From Caulobacteraceae bacterium (GTDB lineage Bacteria; Pseudomonadota; Alphaproteobacteria; Caulobacterales; Caulobacteraceae), in assembly GCA_947479185.1 (NCBI GenBank), contig CANJYY010000038.1:1-12723 (forward strand): a DNA stretch of 12,723 nt, given 5' to 3'. Shown here in pieces: positions 5,901 through 12,723 of the stretch. The notes under the pieces are model-generated. The model was not told where the DNA came from. It was given only the letters and a program-made list of their open reading frames with translations, and ran no database searches. A program made the position numbers and the translations under genes. Position 1 is the first letter of the stretch, and each line of letters opens with the position of its first letter.

Positions 5901-7266
5901 CCGCGTGCGCTCCCAGGCCGGCCTGCGGCGCCGGGACCGGCACGCCGGCCTCGGAGTATTCCTTCAGCTTGTTGCGCAGGGTGCGGATCGAGATGCCGAG
6001 GATATTGGCCGCGTGGGTGCGGTTGCCGAGGCAGTGGCCGAGGGTGTCGAGGATCAGCTGCTGCTCGACCTGGGCGACCGTCTGCCCGACGAAGGCGCGG
6101 CTGATCGCGTCGGCGGCCATCGAGGCCGTGCGGGCGACCGCCGCGTCCGGCGCGGGCGACATCGGCTGGCCGTCGGGCAGGCGGACGGCGAATTCCTCGA
6201 TCTCGGCGCCGGTCGACAGCAGCACCGCGCGGTGCATGGCGTTTTCCAGCTCCCGCACGTTGCCGGGCCAGCGGTGGCCGACCAGCCGGCGGCGGGCCTC
6301 GGCCGACAGCGGCCGCTCGGGCATGCCGTTGGCCGTCGCGTACTTCTTCACGAAGTGATCCGACAGGGCGACGATGTCGCCGGGACGCTCGCGCAGCGGC
6401 GGCAGGCGCAGGTTCACGACATTGAGGCGGTAGAGCAGGTCTTCCCGGAACGTCCCCTCGCGCACGGCCTGGGCCAGGTCACGGTTCGAGGTGGCGATGA
6501 CGCGGATGTCGACCTTGACCGGCTTGCCGCCGCCGACGCGGTCGATCTCGCGCTCCTGCAGGGCGCGCAGCAGCTTGGCCTGCAGACGGCCGTCCATTTC
6601 GCTGATTTCGTCCAGCAGCAGGGTGCCGCCAGTGGCTTCCTCGAACTTGCCGATACGGCGGGCGACAGCGCCGGTGAAGGCGCCCTTCTCGTGACCGAAC
6701 AGCTCGCTCTCGAGCAGGTTCTCGGGAATGGCGGCGCAGTTGACGCTGATGAACGGCTTGTTGGCGCGGCGCGACTTGGTGTGGACGTAACGGGCCATCA
6801 CCTCCTTGCCTACGCCGCTTTCGCCGGTGATCAGGATCGAGGCGTCGGACGGCGCGATCTGGTCGGCCAGCTTGATGACCACCTCCATGATCGGGTCGCG
6901 GGCGATCATCGGCCGGGCGTCATCGCCGATGGCCGCCAGCACCGCCGCGATCAGGTCGGCCTCGGCCGGCAGCGGGATGAACTCCTTGGCCCCGGCGCGG
7001 ATCGCGTCACCGGCCTTCTGCGCGTCGGAACCGACGCCGCAGGCCACGACGGGCACACGGATGCGCTCGGCCTCGTTGGCCGCGATCAGCCCGGCGATGT
7101 CGAGGTCGTAGTCGACCATCAGCAGGTCGGCGCCCTGGCCGGCCCGCAGGGCCTGGGTCGCGGCTTCCACCGTTTCCACGTGGGCCACCTTGGCGCCCGC
7201 CGACATCGCCATTTTCACGGCGAGGGCCAGCTGCCCGTTCAAACGTCCGACGACCAGAAGTCGCAT
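5896..7266 (-). CDS. flbD: Sigma-54-dependent flagellar transcriptional regulator FlbD
   Basis: This 456-residue protein has three domains. Residues 1-115 form a receiver-like domain: D52 sits at the usual phosphorylation position, but the acidic pair after strand 1 is missing (VVGRLNG) and the conserved Lys after strand 5 is Leu (FIPLP). Residues 124-365 form the AAA+ domain, with Walker A GESGVGKE (148-155), the sigma-54 contact loop GAFTGA (195-200), Walker B GGTLLLDE (213-220) and WPGNVREL (333-340). The C-terminus (about 400-437) is a Fis-type helix-turn-helix. In Caulobacter, FlbD activates late sigma-54 flagellar promoters, represses early ones such as fliF, and is controlled by FliX rather than by a normal phosphorelay. 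The eroded receiver pocket fits this. ATG 7266 has AGGAGAG about 5 bases upstream. It lies 31 bases after fliN, within the fliF operon. Confidence 0.95.
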   Translation of the reverse strand: MRLLVVGRLNGQLALAVKMAMSAGAKVAHVETVEAATQALRAGQGADLLMVDYDLDIAGLIAANEAERIRVPVVACGVGSDAQKAGDAIRAGAKEFIPLPAEADLIAAVLAAIGDDARPMIARDPIMEVVIKLADQIAPSDASILITGESGVGKEVMARYVHTKSRRANKPFISVNCAAIPENLLESELFGHEKGAFTGAVARRIGKFEEATGGTLLLDEISEMDGRLQAKLLRALQEREIDRVGGGKPVKVDIRVIATSNRDLAQAVREGTFREDLLYRLNVVNLRLPPLRERPGDIVALSDHFVKKYATANGMPERPLSAEARRRLVGHRWPGNVRELENAMHRAVLLSTGAEIEEFAVRLPDGQPMSPAPDAAVARTASMAADAISRAFVGQTVAQVEQQLILDTLGHCLGNRTHAANILGISIRTLRNKLKEYSEAGVPVPAPQAGLGAHAA

Positions 7267-7297
7267 GGGTACTCTCCTCTACGTCCCGTCCGCCCGA

Positions 7298-7639
7298 TCA
7301 GGCGGCCGAGTCGCCGTCCTTGATGATTTCCGTCATGGTCACGCCGAGGCGGTCGTCGACGACGACGACCTCGCCGCGGGCGACCAGGCGGTTGTTCACA
7401 TAGATGTCGATGGCCTCGCCGACCTTGCGGTCGAGCTCGAGGACGCTGCCCTGGCCCAGCTGGAGCAGCTGGGCGACCGAGAGGTTGGCCCGCCCCAGCA
7501 CGGCCGAGATATTGACCGGCACGTCGAACACCGGCGCCAGATCGGCGGCGGTCTTGTCCGTGGCGTCCACGTGCATTTCGGAGGCCAGGGCCTCGTCAGC
7601 AGAGAACTCGTTCAGGGCGAGATTGTTGTCTTCAGCCAT
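7298..7639 (-). CDS. fliN: Flagellar motor switch protein FliN
   Basis: This 113-residue protein has an acidic N-terminal tail (1-35) and a SpoA/surface-presentation domain at about 36-107: [20 protein letters not shown], the [26 protein letters not shown] core and [17 protein letters not shown]. This is the FliN pattern. FliN forms the lower C ring of the flagellar switch, binds FliH and helps bring export complexes to the base. The ATG overlaps the end of fliH by 8 bases (7632-7639), so translation is coupled. Its TGA sits in the loop of a short CCGCC/GGCGG inverted pair (7290-7294 and 7301-7305) before flbD. Length and motifs are normal. Confidence 0.95.
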   Translation of the reverse strand: MAEDNNLALNEFSADEALASEMHVDATDKTAADLAPVFDVPVNISAVLGRANLSVAQLLQLGQGSVLELDRKVGEAIDIYVNNRLVARGEVVVVDDRLGVTMTEIIKDGDSAA

Positions 7640-8291
7640 GGTCGGCCTCGTTGGCGGGGATCAGGGGCTCGGCGTGCAGACCTTCCGCGGCGAGGGCCGC
7701 ATCGAGGGCCTCCGCGACACGGTCGGCGGCGGCGAGAGGATCGAAGGCCGCCTTGCCGTCGCCCCAGTCGAGGACGAAGGCGGCGAGCGGCAGGTTGGCG
7801 TCGGCGCGGGCCGTGATCTGGCCCTGGAAGCCGATCGCGGCGGCGGTTTCATCGAGCGCGGCCTGGACCCGGCCCTCAAGCCCGGCGGCCACGCGCACGG
7901 TCAGCCGCGGCTGGGCCTCGACCTCGCGGGACAGGGCTTCGAGCGCCGCCGAAACCGGGGCGTCGGGGAAGCGGGTCAGGGCCGCGTCGGCGATGCGACG
8001 CGCGGCGGCCATGGCCAGTTCGGCGGCGCCGACGCGATGCGCATGCGCCACGGCGGCCAGGGCGGTCATGGCCGAGCGGGCGGCGCGGGCGATGTCGGCC
8101 AGGGCGTCGGCGGCCTCGGCCTCGGCGCGGGCCACGGCGGACCGCTCGCCCTCGGCGAAGGCGGCCGCGCGGATCTGCTCGACCTCGTCGGGCGTCCAGG
8201 ACCGCTTCTGCACGGGCGGGCGATAGGCGACCGCGCCGAGATCATCGAACACGGTGTCGAAGCCGAAGGGTTTGTGGACGGGACCGGCCAT
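7632..8291 (-). CDS. fliH: FliH-like flagellar assembly protein (FlbE)
   Basis: This 219-residue protein lies between fliG and fliN, the position held by flbE/fliH in Caulobacter. The N-terminus [15 protein letters not shown] is followed by a [20 protein letters not shown] segment, a long Ala/Glu/Arg-rich helix (about 37-110) and a C-terminal domain containing [11 protein letters not shown]. FliH homologues regulate the FliI ATPase and tether it to FliN in the C ring; in Caulobacter the protein is called FlbE. Sequence conservation in this family is low, so the call depends mainly on layout, length and the Ala-rich helix. ATG 8291 shares one base with the fliG TGA (TGATG), and the 3' end overlaps fliN by 8 bases, indicating tight translational coupling. 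Confidence 0.85.
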   Translation of the reverse strand: MAGPVHKPFGFDTVFDDLGAVAYRPPVQKRSWTPDEVEQIRAAAFAEGERSAVARAEAEAADALADIARAARSAMTALAAVAHAHRVGAAELAMAAARRIADAALTRFPDAPVSAALEALSREVEAQPRLTVRVAAGLEGRVQAALDETAAAIGFQGQITARADANLPLAAFVLDWGDGKAAFDPLAAADRVAEALDAALAAEGLHAEPLIPANEADHG

Positions 8292-9322
8292 CAGTAGATC
8301 AGCTCATCGTCGCCGCCGGCGCCGGCCAGCATGATCTCGCCCTTGGCGGCGAGGTCCTTGGCGGCCTGGACCATCGACATCTGGGCCTGGTCGACGTCGC
8401 GCAGGCGCACCGGGCCCATGCTCTCCATGTCCTCGCGCATGATCTTGCTGGCCCGTTCGGACATGTTGGAGAAGAACATCTCGCGCAGGGCGTCCGAGGC
8501 GCCCTTGAGCGCCAGGCCGAGCTGGTCCTTCTCGACCGCCCGCAGCAGCGTCTGCACGCCGCCCGGGTCGAGCTTGTTGAGGTCCTCAAAGACGAACATC
8601 AGGGCCCGGATGCGCTCGGCGCTCTCGCGGTTGCGCTCCTCCAGGGCGGCGATGAAGCGCGCCTCGGTCTGACGGTCAAAGTTGTTGAAGATGTCGGCCA
8701 TCATCTCGTGGCTGTCGCGCTTGGACGTGCGCGCCAGGTTCGACATGAATTCGGTCCGCAGGGTCTGCTCGATCTTGTCGAGAATTTCGCGCTGCACCGG
8801 CTCCATGCGCAGCATGCGCTGCACACATTCCAGGGCGAAGTCCTCGGGCAGGGCCCCGAGCACCCGGGCGGCGTGCTCGCCCTTGATCTTCGACAGCACC
8901 ACGGCGACGGTCTGCGGGTACTCGTTCTTCAGGTAGTTGGCGAGCACAGCCTCGTTCACGTTGCCCAGCTTGTCCCACATGGTGCGGCCGGCCGGACCGC
9001 GGATCTCCTCCATCAGGGAGTCGACCTTCTCGGGGGGCAGGAAGGCGCCGAGCAGACGCTGGGTCTGCTCGAAGCTGCCCATGATCGCGCCACTGGCCGA
9101 CATGCCGGAGACGAACTCGACCAGCAGTTCCTCGACCACCGTCGACGAGACCGTGCCCAGCGAGGCCATGGCCTGGGAGACTTCCTTGATCTCCTCCTCG
9201 TCGAGCGCTTCCCAGATGCGGGTGTGGTCCTCGCCCAGCGCGAGCAGGACGATGGCCGCCTTCTCGGGACCGCTCAGGCGCGACGTATCGGTGACCGCCT
9301 TGGATTTGGGTTTGACGCTCAT
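8291..9322 (-). CDS. fliG: Flagellar motor switch protein FliG
   Basis: This 343-residue protein has all three FliG domains. The N-terminal part ([17 protein letters not shown]) binds FliF. The middle armadillo domain contains EYPQ at 134-137, a variant of the usual EHPQ motif that contacts FliM. An MFVF motif (242-245) lies at the hinge, and the C-terminal torque domain has the charged helix around 297-311 ([19 protein letters not shown]). FliG couples stator force to rotor rotation and controls switching. ATG 9322 has AGGAG 9 bases upstream, but that site is in the 3' arm of a short stem-loop (9331-9344). The gene is separated from fliF by 97 structured bases, while fliH overlaps its end. 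Confidence 0.97.
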   Translation of the reverse strand: MSVKPKSKAVTDTSRLSGPEKAAIVLLALGEDHTRIWEALDEEEIKEVSQAMASLGTVSSTVVEELLVEFVSGMSASGAIMGSFEQTQRLLGAFLPPEKVDSLMEEIRGPAGRTMWDKLGNVNEAVLANYLKNEYPQTVAVVLSKIKGEHAARVLGALPEDFALECVQRMLRMEPVQREILDKIEQTLRTEFMSNLARTSKRDSHEMMADIFNNFDRQTEARFIAALEERNRESAERIRALMFVFEDLNKLDPGGVQTLLRAVEKDQLGLALKGASDALREMFFSNMSERASKIMREDMESMGPVRLRDVDQAQMSMVQAAKDLAAKGEIMLAGAGGDDELIY

Positions 9323-9330
9323 CCCGCTTC

Positions 9331-9344
9331 GCTCCTGGAGGAGC
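9331..9344 (-). promoter_or_regulatory. fliG ribosome binding site inside a stem-loop
   Basis: On the coding strand GCTCCTCCAGGAGC forms a perfect 6-bp stem with a two-base loop, and the AGGAG of its 3' arm is the only good ribosome binding site for fliG, 9 bases before the ATG. Folding would hide the site. A two-base loop is strained, so the outer four pairs with a wider loop are more likely. The effect on translation is inferred. Confidence 0.5.
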
Positions 9345-9353
9345 TACGCAGGA

Positions 9354-9373
9354 CAAGTCCGGCCGGGGACTTG
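9354..9373 (-). other. Stem-loop in the fliF-fliG spacer (CAAGTCC/GGACTTG)
   Basis: Seven perfect base pairs (9354-9360 with 9367-9373) enclose a six-base loop. It lies between the fliF stop hairpin and the fliG ribosome binding site hairpin. No T-run follows on the minus strand, so it is more likely an mRNA processing, stability or attenuation structure than a complete terminator. Confidence 0.5.
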
Positions 9374-9387
9374 CCGCGATCGGGGAG

Positions 9388-9421
9388 GACCCGCCCTCCG
9401 GAGCGTTGGCGAAGGCGGGTC
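9388..9421 (-). other. Stem-loop at the fliF stop codon (GACCCGCC/GGCGGGTC)
   Basis: Eight perfect base pairs (9388-9395 with 9414-9421) enclose an 18-base loop that itself contains CTCCGGAG. The 5' arm on the mRNA starts inside the fliF TGA (9420-9422). It is the first of three consecutive inverted repeats in the 97-base spacer and may protect the 3' end of fliF mRNA or slow ribosome and polymerase progress. Confidence 0.45.
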
Positions 9422-11078
9422 ATGCCGTTTCGTGCAGCCAGGAGCGGAGAATCGAGACCGATTCGTCCGGGTGGTTGTCGACGAAGTTCGCCACATTTTT
9501 CACCGAGGAGGCGCGGACCTGGCCCTCGATCCGCGCGATGTCGATGCGCTGGTCCATGTCGGGCCCCGGCAGGGCGAGGGGCTCGCCGGTCTTTGGATCG
9601 ACAGCGATCTGCATGGTGCCGCCGTCGGGCGTGGAGACCAGGCGGGTGGTGATCTGCCCGCCGGCCGCGCCGGACAGGGCCGGCAGCATGCCGCCGGAAC
9701 CGCCCCCGGTCAGGCCTTTCAGCAGCGGGCGGACGCCGAACAGCATCAGCAGGATGCCGAGGATAGCCAGCACGCCCAGCTCGATGGCGCGCATGATATC
9801 GTTCTTGTCGAAACCGGCGAGCAGGCCAGCCTTGGCGGTCGCACCGCCCTCGTCCATGGCCTCGCGGGCGAACTTGACGTTGGTCACGCGCACCTGGTCG
9901 CCGCGCTCGGCGTCGAAGCCGACCGCCGCCTTCACCAGTTCGTCGAGCCGCTGCATCTCCGCTTCGGTGCGCGGCGTATAGGCGCCCAGCTTGCCGTCCT
10001 TGCCGGGCGCGGTGGCGCCGTCGACGGCGACGGCGATCGAAATCTTCTTCACCGTGCCCGGCTCGCGGACCTCGGTCGTGACGGTCTTGCTGATCTCGTA
10101 GTTGGTGGTGGAGTCGGTCCGACCCGTGCGCGAGGAATTGCTGCCGCCGCCCGCGGCGGTCCCGGCGCCGGGGATGTTGCCGGTGGCGGACACGGTGTTG
10201 GCCCCGTCCGGCTGGTTCTCGGTGGCGTTTTCCTCGCCGGTCTGTTCGGAGCGGACGACCTGGCCGTCGGGGTCGAAGGTTTCCTTCTGTTCGGTCACGC
10301 GGGCCATGTCGATCTCGGCGGTGACCTCGACCCGGGCGCGGCCCGGACCGACGACGCCCTCGACCAGTTCCTTGATGCGGGCGGCCATCCGGCGCTCGAC
10401 CTCGGACTTGCGGTCGTCGGCCATCTTGCCGGCCACCGACGAACCGCCGGCGACGGACAGGACCTTGTTGTGCTGGTCGATGACCGAAACCTGCTCGGCC
10501 TTGAGCCCCGGCACGGCGCCGGCGACCAGGTTCTGGACGGCCTGCACCTGCTCGTCGCCGGGGGTGCGGCCGGCGATGCCGATCATCACCGAGGCCGACG
10601 GGGCCTCGGCCTCTTCCTCGAACAGCTGGCGACGCGGCAGGTTGAGGTGCACCCGCACGGAGGTGACGCCATCGAGGCCGCGGATGGTGCGGGCCAGTTC
10701 GCCCTCGAGGGCGCGCTGGCGATTGAGCTGCTGGACGAAATCGGTCTGACCGAGCGCCGAACTCTGGTCGAAGATTTCGTAGCCGATGGAGCCGGAGCTC
10801 ACCAGGCCCTTGCTGGCGATCATCAGGCGCGCCGAGGCGACCTCGTCGCGGGGCACCATGATGGTCGAGCCATCGCCTTGCGCCTCGTACTTGATCCCCG
10901 CCGTCTGCAGGGCCTGGGTCACCGCGGCGGCTTCTTTCAGGTCGAGGTTCGAATAGAGCAGCGCCTTGGGCTGGGTCCCGATGTTCATCGTCAGGGCCAC
11001 GAGGGCGGCGGCGATGCCGACCCCGATCCCGGCCAGCGCCGCGAGCCGGCCGAAGCCGAACCCACGCAAGGCGCTCAT
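9420..11078 (-). CDS. fliF: Flagellar MS-ring protein FliF
   Basis: This protein has 552 residues from the chosen start. The first membrane helix is at about 12-33 ([20 protein letters not shown]). It is followed by the ring-building YscJ/FliF domains, including [48 protein letters not shown] and [14 protein letters not shown] Gly/Ser/Asn/Thr-rich linker (about 295-340), a second helix ([20 protein letters not shown]) and a C-terminal FliG-binding tail ([19 protein letters not shown]) follow. FliF forms the inner-membrane MS ring, the first part of the basal body. ATG 11078 is chosen because GGTGG lies 8 bases upstream and short N-termini before the helix are usual in alphaproteobacterial FliF; ATG 11108, ten codons earlier, has no clear ribosome binding site. 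In Caulobacter this is an early, CtrA-activated operon; a CtrA-like box lies about 86 bases upstream. Confidence 0.96.
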   Translation of the reverse strand: MSALRGFGFGRLAALAGIGVGIAAALVALTMNIGTQPKALLYSNLDLKEAAAVTQALQTAGIKYEAQGDGSTIMVPRDEVASARLMIASKGLVSSGSIGYEIFDQSSALGQTDFVQQLNRQRALEGELARTIRGLDGVTSVRVHLNLPRRQLFEEEAEAPSASVMIGIAGRTPGDEQVQAVQNLVAGAVPGLKAEQVSVIDQHNKVLSVAGGSSVAGKMADDRKSEVERRMAARIKELVEGVVGPGRARVEVTAEIDMARVTEQKETFDPDGQVVRSEQTGEENATENQPDGANTVSATGNIPGAGTAAGGGSNSSRTGRTDSTTNYEISKTVTTEVREPGTVKKISIAVAVDGATAPGKDGKLGAYTPRTEAEMQRLDELVKAAVGFDAERGDQVRVTNVKFAREAMDEGGATAKAGLLAGFDKNDIMRAIELGVLAILGILLMLFGVRPLLKGLTGGGSGGMLPALSGAAGGQITTRLVSTPDGGTMQIAVDPKTGEPLALPGPDMDQRIDIARIEGQVRASSVKNVANFVDNHPDESVSILRSWLHETA

Positions 11079-11154
11079 GAACTGTTCCACCCGGACGCCC
11101 CTACGCATTGGACCAACGGCGCCGACTGGATCGGACCGCTAGGCAGGAATTACC

Positions 11155-11197
11155 GGGTGCGTGGTAAACGGGTCCTTAAGTTCCTGCTCACGCACCC
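11155..11197. repeat. 9-bp perfect inverted repeat flanking the CtrA-like box upstream of fliF
   Basis: GGGTGCGTG (11155-11163) and CACGCACCC (11189-11197) are exact reverse complements, separated by 25 bases. The CtrA-like box at 11164-11179 lies immediately inside the left arm. It could be a binding site for a dimeric regulator at the fliF promoter, or a second stem-loop in the 3' end of the sciP transcript. Confidence 0.5.
11164..11179 (-). promoter_or_regulatory. Candidate CtrA box of the fliF promoter
   Basis: On the minus strand the sequence is TTAAGGACCCGTTTAC, i.e. TTAA-N7-TTTAC, one mismatch from the CtrA consensus TTAA-N7-TTAAC. It lies 85 bases before the chosen fliF ATG. The proximal half could overlap a -35 region, with a weak -10 around GCCTAG (11144-11139) 18 bases later. 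In Caulobacter, fliF is activated by CtrA, which supports the reading; the -10 assignment is tentative. Confidence 0.5.
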
Positions 11198-11199
11198 AA

Positions 11200-11240
11200 A
11201 CAGGCGACGGCCGCGCCCCTTTCGGGACGCGGCCGCCTGT
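11200..11240 (-). terminator. Probable sciP terminator hairpin
   Basis: A strong GC-rich stem-loop lies 30 bases after the sciP stop. ACAGGCG and GCCGCG (11200-11206, 11210-11215) pair with CGCGGCCGCCTGT (11228-11240) with a three-base bulge. The apex is CCC/GGG closing a four-base loop that reads GAAA on the transcript. Only a short TTT follows on the minus strand, so it may be a weak intrinsic terminator or an mRNA 3' stabiliser between sciP and fliF. Confidence 0.5.
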
Positions 11241-11269
11241 CGCGAGCCGAAAGCTGGGGGCGGAGCGGC

Positions 11270-11551
11270 TCAGCGATACTGTTGCAGTCGCGTCGTCCGC
11301 AGCCCCGCGAGGCCGTGCCGATCGATTGATTTCTGCCAGGTCAGGAACTCTTCGTTGGTGAGCCTGTATCGATCACAGGCATCATCAAGGCTGAGCAGAC
11401 CTCCGCGCACCGCCGCGACGACCTCCGCCTTGCGCCGGATGACCCAGCGCTCCGTATTGGCGGGCGGCAGGTCGGACAGCGTCAAAGGCGCACCGGTAGG
11501 ACCGATCACGTATTTTTCGCCCCTGTTGTTAACACGCTGTTGTTGAAGCAT
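11270..11551 (-). CDS. sciP: SciP, CtrA inhibitory protein (DUF1153)
   Basis: This 93-residue protein matches the DUF1153 family along its whole length: KYVIGPTGAPLTLSDLPP, then ERWVIRRKAEVVAAVRGGLL, a helix-turn-helix-like stretch SLDDACDRYRLTNEEFLTW, and the end DRHGLAGLRTTRLQQYR. In Caulobacter crescentus SciP is an essential small protein that accumulates in swarmer cells and blocks transcription from CtrA-activated promoters, by contacting CtrA and/or DNA. ATG 11551 has GAGAGAGG about 9 bases upstream. The gene sits between flgE and fliF, as in Caulobacter. Upstream DNA is A/T-richer and structured, with a CtrA-like box at 11694-11709. Placement next to fliF suggests that its product acts on the adjacent promoter. 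Confidence 0.93.
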   Translation of the reverse strand: MLQQQRVNNRGEKYVIGPTGAPLTLSDLPPANTERWVIRRKAEVVAAVRGGLLSLDDACDRYRLTNEEFLTWQKSIDRHGLAGLRTTRLQQYR

Positions 11552-11621
11552 GGCTCTAGGCCTCTCTCACCATCACTGTTGAGGAGAACCGTACGCCACT
11601 GGCGATAACGGTGCGTGAATC

Positions 11622-11653
11622 GCGATAGTAAAAATGCAGGTAACCACTATCGC
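11622..11653. promoter_or_regulatory. Inverted repeat GCGATAGT/ACTATCGC upstream of sciP
   Basis: Eight perfect base pairs (11622-11629 with 11646-11653) are separated by 16 bases, a spacing of about two helical turns between arm centres, as for a dimeric regulator. A third GCGATA copy lies at 11602-11607. On the minus strand TACTAT (11630-11625) overlapping one arm could be a -10 element, but no good -35 is present, as expected for an activated promoter. The function is inferred. Confidence 0.45.
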
Positions 11654-11669
11654 CCCCAAGTTAATATCT

Positions 11670-11688
11670 GTGTTTCATCTTGAAACAC
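11670..11688. other. Stem-loop GTGTTTCA/TGAAACAC between flgE and sciP
   Basis: Eight perfect base pairs enclose a three-base loop, 29 bases after the flgE stop. It is A/T-rich and has no clear T-run after it on the minus strand. It could be the 3' end structure of the hook mRNA or an operator upstream of sciP. Confidence 0.45.
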
Positions 11689-11693
11689 CCGAA

Positions 11694-11709
11694 TTAAGGC
11701 AAGCTAAAC
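11694..11709 (+). promoter_or_regulatory. Candidate CtrA box upstream of sciP
   Basis: The plus strand reads TTAAGGCAAGCTAAAC, i.e. TTAA-N7-TAAAC, one mismatch from TTAA-N7-TTAAC. It lies about 145 bases before the sciP ATG, far for a -35 overlap unless the transcript has a long leader. sciP is known to depend on CtrA in Caulobacter, which makes a site here plausible; the particular match is tentative. Confidence 0.35.
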
Positions 11710-11716
11710 TTCAAGA

Positions 11717-12723
11717 TTATCTCTTGATGTTCAGAAGCTCTTCCAACATCTGATCAGCCGTCGTGATGATCTTCGACGAGGCCGAGTAGGCCCGTTGCGT
11801 GGTGATCAGCCCGGTGAACTCACTGGAGAGGTCGACCGTCGAGGCTTCGAGCGTCGAGGGCGAGATGAAGCCCGCACCGCCGGCGCCCGGGGTCTTGAAG
11901 TTGTAGGTGCCGCTCTCCTGGCTGACCCGGTAGGCATTTCCGCTGATCGGCGTCAGGCCATCGGCGTTCGAGAAGGTCGCGACGGCCACCTGGGCGATCT
12001 GACGCGAGATGCCGTTGTCGAAGATGGCCGTAACGAAGCCGCGCTCGTCGATCTCGATATTGGTCAGGTTGCCGAAAGCCGTGCCGTTGGTGGCCACCGA
12101 CTGCACCAGCGACTCGCTGTCGAACTGCGTCAGCCCGCCCGCCGCGCCGCCAAGGTCGAGGCGGATGTCCTGGGCGCCGACGCCGAGGCCGGTCGCCCAT
12201 TTGAACTCGCCTGCGGCCGGCGCCGCGTCGGCCGAGGCGGCGAACGCCAGGACCGGGTTGAGGGGATCGGGAAACAGGGTGGTCGCGGCGGTGTCGAGAC
12301 GACCGTCGGGCGTGAACACCACCTTGCCTGTGGCCAGCTGACCATTGGCCAGGCCCGTGCCGGTGATCACATCGCTGGCCGGCACGGCGCGGATTTCCGC
12401 ATACCACTCGTTGGGGTTGACGCTCTTGAGGAAGTCGACCTGGACCGTCCGCTTGCCGCCCTTGGAGTCCGACACGGGGACCTGGATCGAGAAGTCGGGC
12501 CGCACGCCCGTGCCGGCGTCCGGATCGTACATCGCCATGGAGTTGGTAGCGGCGCTGTAGACGCCGATATCGGCCGACAGGGTCTGGCTTGACTGCAGGT
12601 TGGCGTTGACCGTGGCGCGGGTGGTCTGTTCGGCGGCGCCGCCGACCGACGACACATTGATCGTCTGCAGGCGGGTGATGTCCGACGGATCGGGTGTGAT
12701 CGCGCCCAGATCGTCGACCAACC
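11717..12723 (-). CDS. flgE: Flagellar hook protein FlgE, C-terminal part (5' truncated by window edge)
   Basis: The frame runs off the right edge, leaving about 335 residues that end at TAA 11717-11719. The C-terminus is typical of hook proteins: SPSTLEASTVDLSSEFTGL, then ITTQRAYSASSKIITTADQM and LEELLNIKR. The upstream part contains the ITRLQTINVSSVGGAAEQTT strand and VNANLQSSQTL, as in the FlgE core. A middle region includes QFDSESLVQSVATNGTAFGN and GFVTAIFDNG, another hook-protein pattern. FlgE subunits are exported through the FlhA gate and polymerise into the curved hook outside the cell. The large variable central domain distinguishes it from the rod proteins FlgF and FlgG. In Caulobacter, hook genes are transcribed by sigma-54 under FlbD; that promoter would lie outside the window. 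Confidence 0.92.
   Translation of the reverse strand, partial: LVDDLGAITPDPSDITRLQTINVSSVGGAAEQTTRATVNANLQSSQTLSADIGVYSAATNSMAMYDPDAGTGVRPDFSIQVPVSDSKGGKRTVQVDFLKSVNPNEWYAEIRAVPASDVITGTGLANGQLATGKVVFTPDGRLDTAATTLFPDPLNPVLAFAASADAAPAAGEFKWATGLGVGAQDIRLDLGGAAGGLTQFDSESLVQSVATNGTAFGNLTNIEIDERGFVTAIFDNGISRQIAQVAVATFSNADGLTPISGNAYRVSQESGTYNFKTPGAGGAGFISPSTLEASTVDLSSEFTGLITTQRAYSASSKIITTADQMLEELLNIKR

Noticed and set aside
8713..8719. TGTCGCG (SciP-like motif) inside fliG
   Set aside because: A seven-base GC-rich motif is expected by chance in this composition and this copy lies within coding sequence.
8937..11546. An 869-codon plus-strand open frame opposite fliG, fliF and sciP
   Set aside because: It spans several well-identified genes and their spacers on the other strand, and its translation resembles no protein family; it is a compositional artefact.
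11625..11653. Housekeeping promoter for sciP with TACTAT as -10
   Set aside because: No acceptable -35 hexamer lies 16-18 bases upstream, so I mention it only as a possible activated promoter and do not list it as a separate promoter.

Overview
The window is GC-rich alphaproteobacterial chromosome and almost certainly comes from the Caulobacterales (Caulobacter/Phenylobacterium type). Three things point there: a SciP (DUF1153) gene between the hook gene flgE and fliF; the operon order fliF-fliG-fliH(flbE)-fliN-flbD followed by flhA; and FlbD, a sigma-54 activator with a degenerate receiver domain. The assignment rests on recognised protein families and gene order, not on a database search.

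Layout. (1) Positions 1-776, plus strand: the 3' end of fliI (export ATPase) and complete fliJ. (2) Positions 773-3337: a non-flagellar block with a GH10 xylanase-like lipoprotein (+), a DUF4282 membrane protein (-) and a crotonase-family enzyme (+). Two REP-like palindromes with the same GGGACAG/CTGTCCC ends, at 791-834 and 3302-3330, lie at its edges. (3) Positions 3335-12723, all minus strand, so transcribed from right to left: flgE (partial), sciP, fliF, fliG, fliH/flbE, fliN, flbD, flhA, then a small four-helix membrane protein.

How the genes work together. FliF (MS ring), FliG and FliN (C ring), FlhA (export gate) and FliI/FliJ/FliH (export ATPase, stalk and regulator) build the basal body and export machine. 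FlgE is exported through it to form the hook. FlbD is the sigma-54 activator of late flagellar genes. SciP represses CtrA-activated promoters in swarmer cells. A CtrA-like box lies between sciP and fliF and another between flgE and sciP, so the window appears to hold both part of the CtrA/SciP/FlbD control circuit and its targets.

I see no CRISPR array, transposase, tRNA, rRNA, or defence or biosynthetic system. The protein-coding content is ordinary for this lineage. The features that deserve a second look are non-coding: the REP-like palindromes, one of them inside the xylanase reading frame; a fliF-fliG spacer with three consecutive stem-loops, the last covering the fliG ribosome binding site; and structured A/T-richer regulatory DNA on both sides of sciP. 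Two enzymes have substitutions at normally conserved active-site positions.
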